Of a stretch of DNA of 64,000 bases, positions 9,396-16,661 are shown in pieces. The notes below the pieces were generated by a model that saw only the letters and a list, made by a program, of their open reading frames with translations, did no database searches and was not told the origin of the DNA. The stretch comes from Streptomyces luomodiensis (lineage in GTDB: Bacteria > Actinomycetota > Actinomycetes > Streptomycetales > Streptomycetaceae), in the NCBI RefSeq assembly GCF_031679605.1, contig NZ_CP117522.1, positions 7,378,001 to 7,442,000 on the forward strand, given 5' to 3'. The position numbers were made by a program, and so were the translations under genes. The stretch's first letter is position 1. The number at the start of each line of letters is the position of its first letter.

Positions 9396-9439
9396 GTCCG
9401 CGGGCGCCCTCCACGGGTCGCCGTGGGTTCGCCGCGGAC
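9396..9439. terminator. Nested bidirectional hairpin between convergent genes
   Basis: An outer 8-bp repeat, GTCCGCGG (9396) with CCGCGGAC (9432), encloses an inner 6-bp repeat, CCACGG with CCGTGG, and a GTCG loop. It sits between the 3' ends of the HATPase and DUF2637 genes and could stop transcription from both sides. Confidence 0.65.
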
Positions 9440-9504
9440 GCGTGAGGCGTTACGGACCCGCCGAGCGGCGGGCGAGGACCGGTGTCCCCGCCCTGGCCGC
9501 CCGT

Positions 9505-10665
9505 TCAGCCGAAGGCGCGCTCGATCTGCGCCAGCTTCTCCTCGAGGGAGTCCAGCCGCGGGATGGTGAGGGTGTCGTCCTCGGCCGTGAGGTCGATGGT
9601 GCGGGGGCGGTCGGCCTCGGCGTCCTTGTCCTTCTCACCGAAGCCGAAGCTGAAATCCCGCTCGCGCTCATTGTCCCGGTCGCGGTCCAGGACGCCGGTC
9701 CCGGACTCGGCCGCGCCCGCGGACCGCAGGGCGGGCCGGGGGGAGGCGGCGGACAGCTGAGCCTGCTCCGGGGCTCCGGCGGGTTCCAGCACCTTCTCCT
9801 CTATAGCAGGCTCCGAACTGAGCTGCGCGGGCGGCGGGGTGGCGGCGGTGACCTCCACCTGACGGCCGCCGCGCCGGCCCCACATCCGGTGCTGCCGGTT
9901 GATCGCCCGGATCCGGGCCCGGTCCAGCTTCTCCTGGTCGCGCCGGCGGATGCGGTCGTTCTCCTTCTTGCGCCGGTCCTCCCGGACCTCCTCGACCGCC
10001 TCGTCCAGCGTCCGCACACCCTCGAGCAGCATCAGCGACCACGCGGCGAAGGTCTCACGCGGAGCGCGCAGCCAGCGGACGACGCGGATCTGCGGCAGCG
10101 GCCGCGGCACCAGGCCCTGCTCGCGCAGCGCCGCCCGGCGGGTCTGCTTCAGGGCCCGGTCGAAGAGGACCGCCGCCGAGAGCGACATGCCCGCGAAGAA
10201 CTGCGGGGCGCCCGCGTGGCCCCCGCCGCGCGGCGCGTGCACCCAGTTGAACCAGGCCGCCGCACCCGCGAACAGCCACACCAGCATCCGCGAGCCGAGC
10301 GCCGCGTCACCGTGGCTGGCCTCCCGCACCGCCAGCACCGAGCAGAACATCGCCGCGCCGTCGAGCCCGAACGGCACCAGGTACTCCCAGCCGTTGGTCA
10401 GCGCCAGGTTCTCCCGCCCGAAGCCCACCAGGCCCTGGAAGGAGAGCGCGGCGGCCACGCCGGCACAGCAGAACAACAGAACATAGGAGGCCATCCCGTA
10501 GATGGCCTCCTTACGGCGCCGACGCTCCTCGCTGCGCTCCCAGGAGTCGGTGGTGACGCCCTCGTCCTTCTTACGTCGTCCGCGCGCGAGGACAACGGCC
10601 GCCCCCACGACGCCGGCGAGCGCCACGACGACTGGCAGAACCAGCGATATGTCGGTCAGTCTCAT
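9505..10665 (-). CDS. DUF2637 domain membrane protein
   Basis: A 386-residue protein with one N-terminal membrane segment (about residues 6-26) and the DUF2637 cluster of three to four helices. These include ASYVLLFCCAGVAAALSF, a helix with LVPFGLDGAAMFCSVLAV, and MLVWLFAGAAAWFNWVHA. The cytoplasmic C-terminal half is highly charged, with a coiled-coil-like stretch (VREDRRKKENDRIRRRD) and an acidic tail. DUF2637 resembles the membrane part of Streptomyces plasmid spread proteins (SpdB-like), but chromosomal copies have no established function. No transfer genes are nearby. Confidence 0.85.
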   Translation of the reverse strand: MRLTDISLVLPVVVALAGVVGAAVVLARGRRKKDEGVTTDSWERSEERRRRKEAIYGMASYVLLFCCAGVAAALSFQGLVGFGRENLALTNGWEYLVPFGLDGAAMFCSVLAVREASHGDAALGSRMLVWLFAGAAAWFNWVHAPRGGGHAGAPQFFAGMSLSAAVLFDRALKQTRRAALREQGLVPRPLPQIRVVRWLRAPRETFAAWSLMLLEGVRTLDEAVEEVREDRRKKENDRIRRRDQEKLDRARIRAINRQHRMWGRRGGRQVEVTAATPPPAQLSSEPAIEEKVLEPAGAPEQAQLSAASPRPALRSAGAAESGTGVLDRDRDNERERDFSFGFGEKDKDAEADRPRTIDLTAEDDTLTIPRLDSLEEKLAQIERAFG

Positions 10666-11012
10666 CCGGTGCCCCTTGATTGGCTTTCATGAAGTTCTGG
10701 CCGCAGTGCGGCCTACCGCGCGCGACATCCTGGCGGGTTCCTGTCGGGCCTCAAGCGGTTTTGGGACAAGAGGCCGCCAAGTGTGCGGGGGGACACGCGG
10801 TGAGGTGCGATACGGTCCGAACACTCGCGCTGTGCAAGCGGCTTGATTGTATTCACGGAACCTGATCGCGGGTAATCCGGCTGATCACCATGCCTGTCGG
10901 CGTACGGTCGTGTACGAGGCGCAACGTTACCGCCGCCTTAAATGCCGTTTACAGGCTTTTCCCGGGCGCGCCCTGGCGCATATCGTTTCGATGGAACGTC
11001 AGGAGGACCGGA
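10666..11012. promoter_or_regulatory. Divergent intergenic region between DUF2637 and GntR genes
   Basis: About 350 bp that should hold both divergent promoters. It is less GC-rich than its surroundings near 10840-10880. A short dyad, TCGTGTACGA with a 2-bp centre (10908-10917), lies about 95 bp before the GntR start and is a candidate autoregulatory operator. No gene is seen. Confidence 0.4.
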
Positions 11013-11699
11013 GTGAAGCAGTCCGAAGCACCGGCGGCGATGGGGCCGCTGGCCTCCGGTGTGCCCGCGGGACGCAGGTCCCCGCGCCGCCACTCGGTGC
11101 GCGGCCAGATCCTGGACGCCCTGCGGGACGCGCTGGCCGGGGGCGAGCTGACCCCGGGCGAGGTGTACTCCGCCCCGGTCCTCGCCGAGCGCTTCGGCGT
11201 CTCTCCCACCCCGGTACGGGAGGCCATGCAGCAGCTCGCGGGGGAGGGCGCCGTCGAGGTGGTGCCCAACCGGGGCTTCCGGGTCTCCCGCCGCAGCGAG
11301 CGCGAGCTGGCCGAGCTCGCCGAGGTGCGGGCGCTGCTGGAGGTGCCGGTGCTGCTCAGCCTGGCGCAGGCGATCGCGCCCGAGCGCTGGGCCGGGCTGC
11401 GGCCCTTCGCCGAGGCGACGGCGGCGGCCGCCGCGAAGGGCGACCGGGCCGCCTATCTGGAGTCGGACCGCACCTTCCACCAGACCGTTCTCGGGTTGGC
11501 CGGAAACCAGCAGCTCGTGATCGTCGCCGACGATCTGCACCGCCGCGCCCAGTGGCCGCTGGCCTGCGGCCGGGTGACCCGCACCGCCGACCTCGTCGCG
11601 GACGCGGAGGAGCACATGGCCCTGCTCGACGCCCTGACCGCCCGCGATCTCGACACCGTGGAATCCCTCACCCGCGCCCATTTCGCCCCGACGGTCTGA
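11013..11699 (+). CDS. GntR family transcriptional regulator, FCD (FadR) subfamily
   Basis: The 228-residue protein has an N-terminal winged helix (RGQILDALRDALAGGELTP, then LAERFGVSPTPVREAMQQL) and an all-helical FCD effector domain. That domain has the metal-ligand pattern Asp in YLESDRTFHQTVL, His in the same helix, and later His residues in EEHMALLDALTARD. FCD regulators usually sense small carboxylates. No target operon is adjacent, since the DUF2637 gene is divergent. The GTG at 11013 was chosen for AGGAGG at 11001-11006. The last codons belong to the first unit of the tandem array that follows. Confidence 0.88.
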   Translation: MKQSEAPAAMGPLASGVPAGRRSPRRHSVRGQILDALRDALAGGELTPGEVYSAPVLAERFGVSPTPVREAMQQLAGEGAVEVVPNRGFRVSRRSERELAELAEVRALLEVPVLLSLAQAIAPERWAGLRPFAEATAAAAAKGDRAAYLESDRTFHQTVLGLAGNQQLVIVADDLHRRAQWPLACGRVTRTADLVADAEEHMALLDALTARDLDTVESLTRAHFAPTV

Positions 11700-12171
11700 C
11701 TGGCCCCGACGGCCTGGCTGGCCCCGACGGTCTGACCGGTCCCGAGCGTCTGACCGGTCCCGACGGCGTGGTTGGCCCCGAGCGTCTGGCTGGTCCCGAC
11801 GGTCTGACCGGTCCCGACCGTGTGACCGGCCCCGACGGCCTGGCTGGCCCCGAGCGTCCGACCGGTCCAGACGGTCTGACCGGCCCCGAGCGTCTGATCG
11901 GCCCCGACGGCCTGATCGGCCCCGACGGCCTGATCGGCCCCGACGGCCTGATCGGCCCCGACGGCCCGACCGGTCCCGAGCGTCCGACCGGTCCCGAGCG
12001 TCCGACCGGCCCCGACAGTCTGATCGGCCCCGGCCGCCTGACCGACTCCGACGGCCCGACCGGTCCCGAGCGTCCGACCGGTCCCGAGCGTCTGATCGGT
12101 CCCGACGGCCTGACCGGTCCCGAGCGTCCGACCGACCCCGACCGTCCGACCGGTCCCGGGGCCGCCGTCGT
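11686..12171. repeat. 27-copy array of an 18-bp tandem repeat
   Basis: Degenerate units of the type CCCCGACGGTCTGACCGG recur every 18 bp without interruption from 11686 to about 12171. The first copy is the last part of the GntR gene, including its TGA stop, so the array looks seeded from the stop-codon context. In one forward frame it reads as (GLTGPD)n/(RLTGPE)n, a collagen-like pattern. That frame has no plausible start and is probably not translated. Many units restate TGA in the GntR frame. Units alternate GACGGC/GAGCGT and ACC/ATC, so copies have diverged. Confidence 0.9.
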
Positions 12172-12250
12172 CGGCCCCGTCGCACGGCCGGGGGAACGGC
12201 CGAATCCGGTGGGTGGGCGAGCGGCCAACGGCGCCCCGGCCGGGGGCGTG

Positions 12251-13078
12251 TCAGCCGAGGGGGTCCGTGGGGGCTAACTGCTCCGCGAGCCAGACCGGGA
12301 CGCCGCCCAGCAGGCGGACCAGCCGGGCCGCCTCGGTGCGCATCCGGGTGGCCTCCTCGGGGTCGGGCACCACATCGGCCAGGGCGGCCAGGGCCGGGGC
12401 GATGCCGACCAGATAGCCCAGCTCCTCACGGATCCGCAGCGACTCGGCGAAGCCGTGGCGCGCGTCGCTCAGCTCGCCGTCGGCCTCCGCCATGGCGGCC
12501 AGATGCCGCCAGGTGAACGACCGCAGCAGGGTGTCGCCGTGCGTCGCCGCGCCCGCGTGGGCGCGCTGGAAGGCGGCCAGCGCGCCGGTCGGGTTGTGGG
12601 CGAGGTGCTGGGAGATCAGCCCGCGCCGGAAGTCCAGCAGCGGCCGGATCGGGGAGCCCGGTGAGAGCAGCGCGGCGGCCCGGCCGAGCGCGGTCCGCGC
12701 CTCATCGGCCCGGTCCCGCACCCCGAGCAGCGTGGAGGCGTACGCCAGATAGCCGCGTTCGCACGCGGTCGCGCCCCGCTCGGTGTCGGTGAGCGCGAGC
12801 GCCTCCGCCGCCCGCAGGGCGTCCTCGGCCGCGTCCCACCCCGTGGCGGTGTACATGCACCGCTCGATCAGGACGGCGCCGCGCTTGAGCGCGGCCGCGG
12901 CGTCGTTCGCCGCGCGCGGGGTGAGCAGTTCGGCGGCGTCCTTCCACAGGCCGCGCGAACGCAGCCGCCACACCGCCGTATCGAGTGGGTCTTCCACGAG
13001 CGGGTCGTGTGCGCGCCCCGCCCGTGCCTCGGAATGGGAATCTGACGATCCAGGTGGTGACATGGCGGTGTCCGCCAC
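12251..13078 (-). CDS. Helical-repeat (TPR-like) hypothetical protein
   Basis: A 275-residue, all-helical, Ala/Arg-rich cytoplasmic protein. Helix pairs such as ACERGYLAYASTLLG, PLLDFRRGLISQHLAHNP and LGYLVGIAPALAALADVV resemble degenerate tetratricopeptide repeats, as in the sensor parts of Streptomyces transcription factors. No DNA-binding or catalytic domain is visible. The GTG at 13078 (start VADTAMS) is preferred because GGGGAGGG lies 5 bp upstream. An ATG at 13132 would add 18 residues but has no ribosome-binding site. It is read in the same direction as the upstream pucR but is separated by 178 bp. Function unknown. Confidence 0.65.
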   Translation of the reverse strand: MADTAMSPPGSSDSHSEARAGRAHDPLVEDPLDTAVWRLRSRGLWKDAAELLTPRAANDAAAALKRGAVLIERCMYTATGWDAAEDALRAAEALALTDTERGATACERGYLAYASTLLGVRDRADEARTALGRAAALLSPGSPIRPLLDFRRGLISQHLAHNPTGALAAFQRAHAGAATHGDTLLRSFTWRHLAAMAEADGELSDARHGFAESLRIREELGYLVGIAPALAALADVVPDPEEATRMRTEAARLVRLLGGVPVWLAEQLAPTDPLG

Positions 13079-13256
13079 ATTGCCCTCCCCAAGCGCGCCA
13101 TCGAGCCGGAAGCCGTGGGCGAATCTCAGCATGAATGCGCGCGCCCGGCCAAGAGGTTGGTGTGAAAGAATTCACAAACCCCTGGCAAGAGTGACGGTGT
13201 CTTGGCGCGAAGGGGGGAATGCCCGGGGCGCGTGATCGGGCCGCGCCCGCCGGGCG

Positions 13257-15011
13257 TCAGCTCATCCGCAGGGCGAGGAAGAAGTCCAGCTTGTCCTCCA
13301 GGCGTGAGAGTTCACGCCCCGTCAACTGTTCGATCCGGCCGATCCGGTAGCGCAGCGTGTTGACGTGCAGATGCAGCCGGGTGGCGCAGCGCGTCCAGGA
13401 GCCGTCGCAGTCCAGGAACGCCTCCAGGGTCGGGATCAGCTCGGCCCGGTGGCGCCGGTCGTACTCGCGCAGCGGGTCCAGCAGCCGGGCGGTGAAGGCG
13501 CGCCGCACATCGTCCGGGACGAAGGGGAGCAGCAGGACGTGCGAGGCCAGTTCCTGGTGTCCGGCCGCGCAGACCCGCCCGGTGCGCGCGGCGGCGACGC
13601 GCCGGGCGTGCCGGGCCTCCTCCAGGGCGCCGCGCAGCCCGTCGGCGGAGTGGACGGCGGCGCTGACGCCGAGGGTCAGCCGGCCGTCGCCGTCCAGGCC
13701 GCGGGAGAGCGGCTCCCGGACGGCGGTGAGCAGCGCGTCGGCCCGCAGTCCCTCGGTGTGGTCCGTGACGTCGTCCGACGGGCCGTCGGTGAGCGCCGGG
13801 AGCGGTACCAGCGCGACCGCCTCGCCGCCGGAGTGCGCCACCGCGATCCGGTCCGAGGGCTCCGGGCCGGACGTCCACGGGTCGACCAGGATCTCCTCCA
13901 GCAGCGACTGGGCGGCCCGGCCGCTGTCCCGGGCGCCCCCGTCCGCGCCGTCCCCCTGCTCGGGACCACCCTGCTCGGGACCACTCTGCTCCGGGCCGCC
14001 CGGCCCCGGACCGGCGTCCCACTCCACCCGGGCCACCACCACCTGCCAGTGCGGCGCCGTGCCGAGCCCCGGCAGCAGCACCGGGGCGGCCACCCGCAGC
14101 CGGGCGGCGATCTCGGCGGGCGGCGCGCCCGTCCGGACCAGCTCCAGCACCTCCTGGGCGAGCCTGCGCCGCACCGTGCGGGACGCGTCCCGCCGGTCGC
14201 GCTCGACCGCGATCAGCTGGGTGACCCCGTGCAGCAGGTCCAGCCGCTCCTCCGGCCATTCGTCGGCGTCCGCGCCGACCACCAGCAGCCAGTCGGACAG
14301 CACGGTCTCGCGCACATCGTCCCCGGTGTCCCCGTCGCGGATGGGGAAGAGGGAGTACGTCACGCCGTCCGCGCCGGTCACCCGGTGCGGGCCGCGGCGC
14401 CCGGCGCGCCGGGCGGCCAGATGCTCGCCGGCCAGCTGGGCGCGGACCGCGGCGGGTGGCTCCGCGGCCGCCCCGGCGGCCGGGCCCGCGATCCGGCGGC
14501 CGGTGGGGGAGAGCACCCACGCGGCCAGGTCCAGGTCGGAGCGGAGCAGGTCCAGGACCGCTTCGGGGCCGCCGCCCGCGGGCCCCGGGGTCATCAGCCG
14601 GCGGTGCCGGTCGACGACGGCCGCGAGATCCCCGGCCCGCTCACCGGAGACCTGGCGCACCACATGCTCGGTGATCGTGGCGAACGCGACGTCCTCGACC
14701 ACGGAGAACAGCGGCATCCGGTGCCGTCCGCAGGCCAGCACCAGGTCCTCGGGCACGTCGCCCAGCTCCGCCTCACCCGCCGCGAGACCCGCCACCCCGG
14801 CCGCCGCCAGGATGCGGACGAACCGCTCGGAGTCCTCCGGCGCGCGCCGCCAGGCGAGCCCGGTGAGCACGAGTTCACCGCCGGAGAGATAGCGGCTGGG
14901 GTCGCGCAGATCGGTCGTCATCACGCCGCGCACGGTACGGTCCAGCTCGGCCTCGCCGCCGAGCAGCCGCAGCCCCAGGGCGTCGTTCTCCAGCAGTGTG
15001 CGCAGCCGCAT
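13257..15011 (-). CDS. pucR: PucR family transcriptional regulator of purine catabolism
   Basis: The 584-residue protein has an N-terminal purine-catabolism-regulator-like domain (LLENDALGLRLLGGEAELDRTV, through LVLTGLAWRRAPEDSERFV and ATITEHVVRQV). A GGDEF-like middle segment follows, then the C-terminal PucR HTH: LIPTLEAFLDCDGSWTRCATRLHLHVNTLRYRIGRIEQLTG. It is divergent from the xanthine dehydrogenase operon, which is the natural target. A Pro/Gly/Gln insertion with a 12-13 bp tandem repeat (GPEQSGPEQGGPEQG, near residue 345) looks like slippage. Activation in response to purine degradation intermediates is known for Bacillus PucR; here it is inferred. Confidence 0.88.
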   Translation of the reverse strand: MRLRTLLENDALGLRLLGGEAELDRTVRGVMTTDLRDPSRYLSGGELVLTGLAWRRAPEDSERFVRILAAAGVAGLAAGEAELGDVPEDLVLACGRHRMPLFSVVEDVAFATITEHVVRQVSGERAGDLAAVVDRHRRLMTPGPAGGGPEAVLDLLRSDLDLAAWVLSPTGRRIAGPAAGAAAEPPAAVRAQLAGEHLAARRAGRRGPHRVTGADGVTYSLFPIRDGDTGDDVRETVLSDWLLVVGADADEWPEERLDLLHGVTQLIAVERDRRDASRTVRRRLAQEVLELVRTGAPPAEIAARLRVAAPVLLPGLGTAPHWQVVVARVEWDAGPGPGGPEQSGPEQGGPEQGDGADGGARDSGRAAQSLLEEILVDPWTSGPEPSDRIAVAHSGGEAVALVPLPALTDGPSDDVTDHTEGLRADALLTAVREPLSRGLDGDGRLTLGVSAAVHSADGLRGALEEARHARRVAAARTGRVCAAGHQELASHVLLLPFVPDDVRRAFTARLLDPLREYDRRHRAELIPTLEAFLDCDGSWTRCATRLHLHVNTLRYRIGRIEQLTGRELSRLEDKLDFFLALRMS

Positions 15012-15244
15012 GTGATGCCAGCCGATCTCGTCTTCGTGTTGCCGGTCGAATACCGCGGGGTTTCGATGCCCCGCCGTTCGTTCGAATCTACAAGACCTGC
15101 CCGCTGGCCAGCCAATTGCTTCATGCCTTCGGTGACTGCACCAGATGGCCCACGCCTCGGTCTACTGGCCTGGAGCCGGGTGCAGGGTTCCGGGGAGGCC
15201 GATGCCCGCGCCCCGCCCGCCGACGACGCGAAAAGAGAGACCCC
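15012..15244. promoter_or_regulatory. Divergent pucR / xdh promoter region
   Basis: A 233-bp divergent region. An inverted repeat, GCGGGG (15055-15060) with CCCCGC (15069-15074), is followed by an AT-richer stretch, making this the likely site for PucR and both promoters. The TCAAC-N5-GTTGA palindrome of the ura and all promoters is absent here, suggesting that xdh is under separate control. Confidence 0.45.
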
Positions 15245-16135
15245 ATGGACTTCCTGCGCCCCGCCGGCTGGGAGGAGGCGCTCGCCGCGAAGGCCGAGCA
15301 CCCCACCGCCGTGCCCATCGCGGGCGGCACCGATGTGATGGTCGAGATCAACTTCGATCACCGGCGCCCCGAGTACCTGCTCGATCTGAACCGCGTCCGC
15401 GAACTGGCCGAGTGGGAGGTCACCGACCGTACGGTCCGGCTGGGCGCGGGCGTGACGTACACCCGCGTCATCGAGGAGCTCCGGGCCGAGCTGCCGGGGC
15501 TGGCGCTCGCCGCGCACACCGTGGGCTCCCCGCAGATCCGCAACCGCGGCACCGTCGGCGGCAACCTCGGCGCCGCCTCGCCCGCCGGGGACGCGCATCC
15601 CGCGCTGCTGGCGGCCGGGGCCGAGGTGGAGGCGGCGTCGGTGCGCGGCACCCGGCTCGTCCCGGTCGAGGAGTTCTTCACCGGGGTCAAGCGCAACGCC
15701 CTGGAGCCGGATGAGCTGATCCGGGCGGTGCACATCCGGCGGGCGGACGGTCCGCAGCAGTTCTCCAAGGTCGGCACCCGCAACGCCATGGTCATCGCCG
15801 TGTGCGCCTTCGCTATCGCGCTGCATCCGCGCACCCGCACCGTGCGCACCGGGATCGGATCGGCCGCGCCCACGCCGGTACGGGCCCGGGAGGCCGAGGA
15901 GTTCCTGGGCGCGGCGCTCGCCGAGGGCGGCTTCTGGGACGGCGGCGCACCCCTGGACCCGTCGGCCGTCCGGCGGTTCGCCGAGCTGTGCGCCGGGGCG
16001 TGCCGCCCGATCGACGATGTGCGCGGCACCGCCGCGTACCGCCGCCACGCGGTGGGGGTCATGGCGCGGCGCACGCTCGGCTGGGTCTGTGAGGCGTACC
16101 GCGAGGGAGAGGGGAGGACCGCACCGTGCGCGTGA
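15245..16135 (+). CDS. Xanthine dehydrogenase, FAD-binding subunit
   Basis: Subunit of the molybdenum hydroxylase that oxidises hypoxanthine and xanthine to urate. The 296-residue product has the CO dehydrogenase flavoprotein fold: the FAD pyrophosphate loop in VPIAGGTDVMVE and the second FAD motif QIRNRGTVGGNLGAASPAGD, including its conserved Gly-Gly-Asn. The C-terminal helical domain (PIDDVRGTAAYRRHAVGV) is also present. It is first in a tightly packed operon: the next gene starts 10 bp before its stop. The order FAD, 2Fe-2S, Mo-subunit, XdhC is the usual actinobacterial arrangement. Confidence 0.93.
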   Translation: MDFLRPAGWEEALAAKAEHPTAVPIAGGTDVMVEINFDHRRPEYLLDLNRVRELAEWEVTDRTVRLGAGVTYTRVIEELRAELPGLALAAHTVGSPQIRNRGTVGGNLGAASPAGDAHPALLAAGAEVEAASVRGTRLVPVEEFFTGVKRNALEPDELIRAVHIRRADGPQQFSKVGTRNAMVIAVCAFAIALHPRTRTVRTGIGSAAPTPVRAREAEEFLGAALAEGGFWDGGAPLDPSAVRRFAELCAGACRPIDDVRGTAAYRRHAVGVMARRTLGWVCEAYREGEGRTAPCA

Positions 16136-16659
16136 ACATCACGGTCAACGGGCGGCCGTATGCGGCCGACGACGTCTGGGAGGGCGAGTCCCTGCTGTAC
16201 GTGCTGCGCGAGCGGCTGGGCCTTCCCGGCTCGAAGAACGCCTGTGAGCAGGGCGAATGCGGTTCCTGCACGGTCCGCCTGGACGGGCTGCCGGTGTGCG
16301 CGTGCCTGGTGGCGGCGGGCCAGGCGGAGGGCCGCGAGGTGGTCACCGTCGAGGGGCTCGCGGACCACGCCCGGCGGCGGTCCGCCGGCGGGCAGCCGTC
16401 CGAGGCCGGCCGGGCCGGGGAGGCCGCCCCGCCGGCCCCCGTCCAGCAGGCGTTCATCGACGCCGGCGCCGTCCAGTGCGGCTTCTGCACCCCCGGGCTG
16501 CTGGTGGCCGCCGATGAGCTGCTGGAGCGCAACCCCGACCCCTCCGACGCCGATATCCGCGAGGCGCTCTCCGGCAACCTGTGCCGCTGCACCGGCTACG
16601 AGAAGATCCTCGACGCGGTCCGGCTCGCGGCCGCCCGCACCACCGGGGAGGCGGTCTGA
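16126..16659 (+). CDS. Xanthine dehydrogenase, 2Fe-2S subunit
   Basis: This electron-transfer subunit of 177 residues carries two [2Fe-2S] clusters. The plant-ferredoxin-type cluster is bound by Cys40, Cys45, Cys48 and a Cys near 60 (NACEQGECGSC, then CAC). The second, helical domain has VQCGFCTPG and NLCRCTGY. Between the domains is a longer, Ala/Gly/Arg-rich linker (ADHARRRSAGGQ onward, about 30 residues) that many homologues lack. The GTG start at 16126 overlaps the FAD subunit gene by 10 bp, implying translational coupling. Confidence 0.94.
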   Translation: MRVNITVNGRPYAADDVWEGESLLYVLRERLGLPGSKNACEQGECGSCTVRLDGLPVCACLVAAGQAEGREVVTVEGLADHARRRSAGGQPSEAGRAGEAAPPAPVQQAFIDAGAVQCGFCTPGLLVAADELLERNPDPSDADIREALSGNLCRCTGYEKILDAVRLAAARTTGEAV

Positions 16660-16661
16660 CC

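Noticed and set aside
11686..12171. CRISPR array
   Set aside because: Units are contiguous 18-mers without spacers, and no cas genes are present.
10847..12277. Collagen-like protein encoded by the 18-bp array
   Set aside because: The frame runs antiphase through the GntR gene, has no start or ribosome-binding site near the array, and its upstream part is a shadow. The Gly-X-Y pattern follows from the repeat unit itself.
15070..15100. tRNA T-arm-like GTTCGAATC
   Set aside because: No pairing stems, anticodon arm or acceptor stem can be formed around it.
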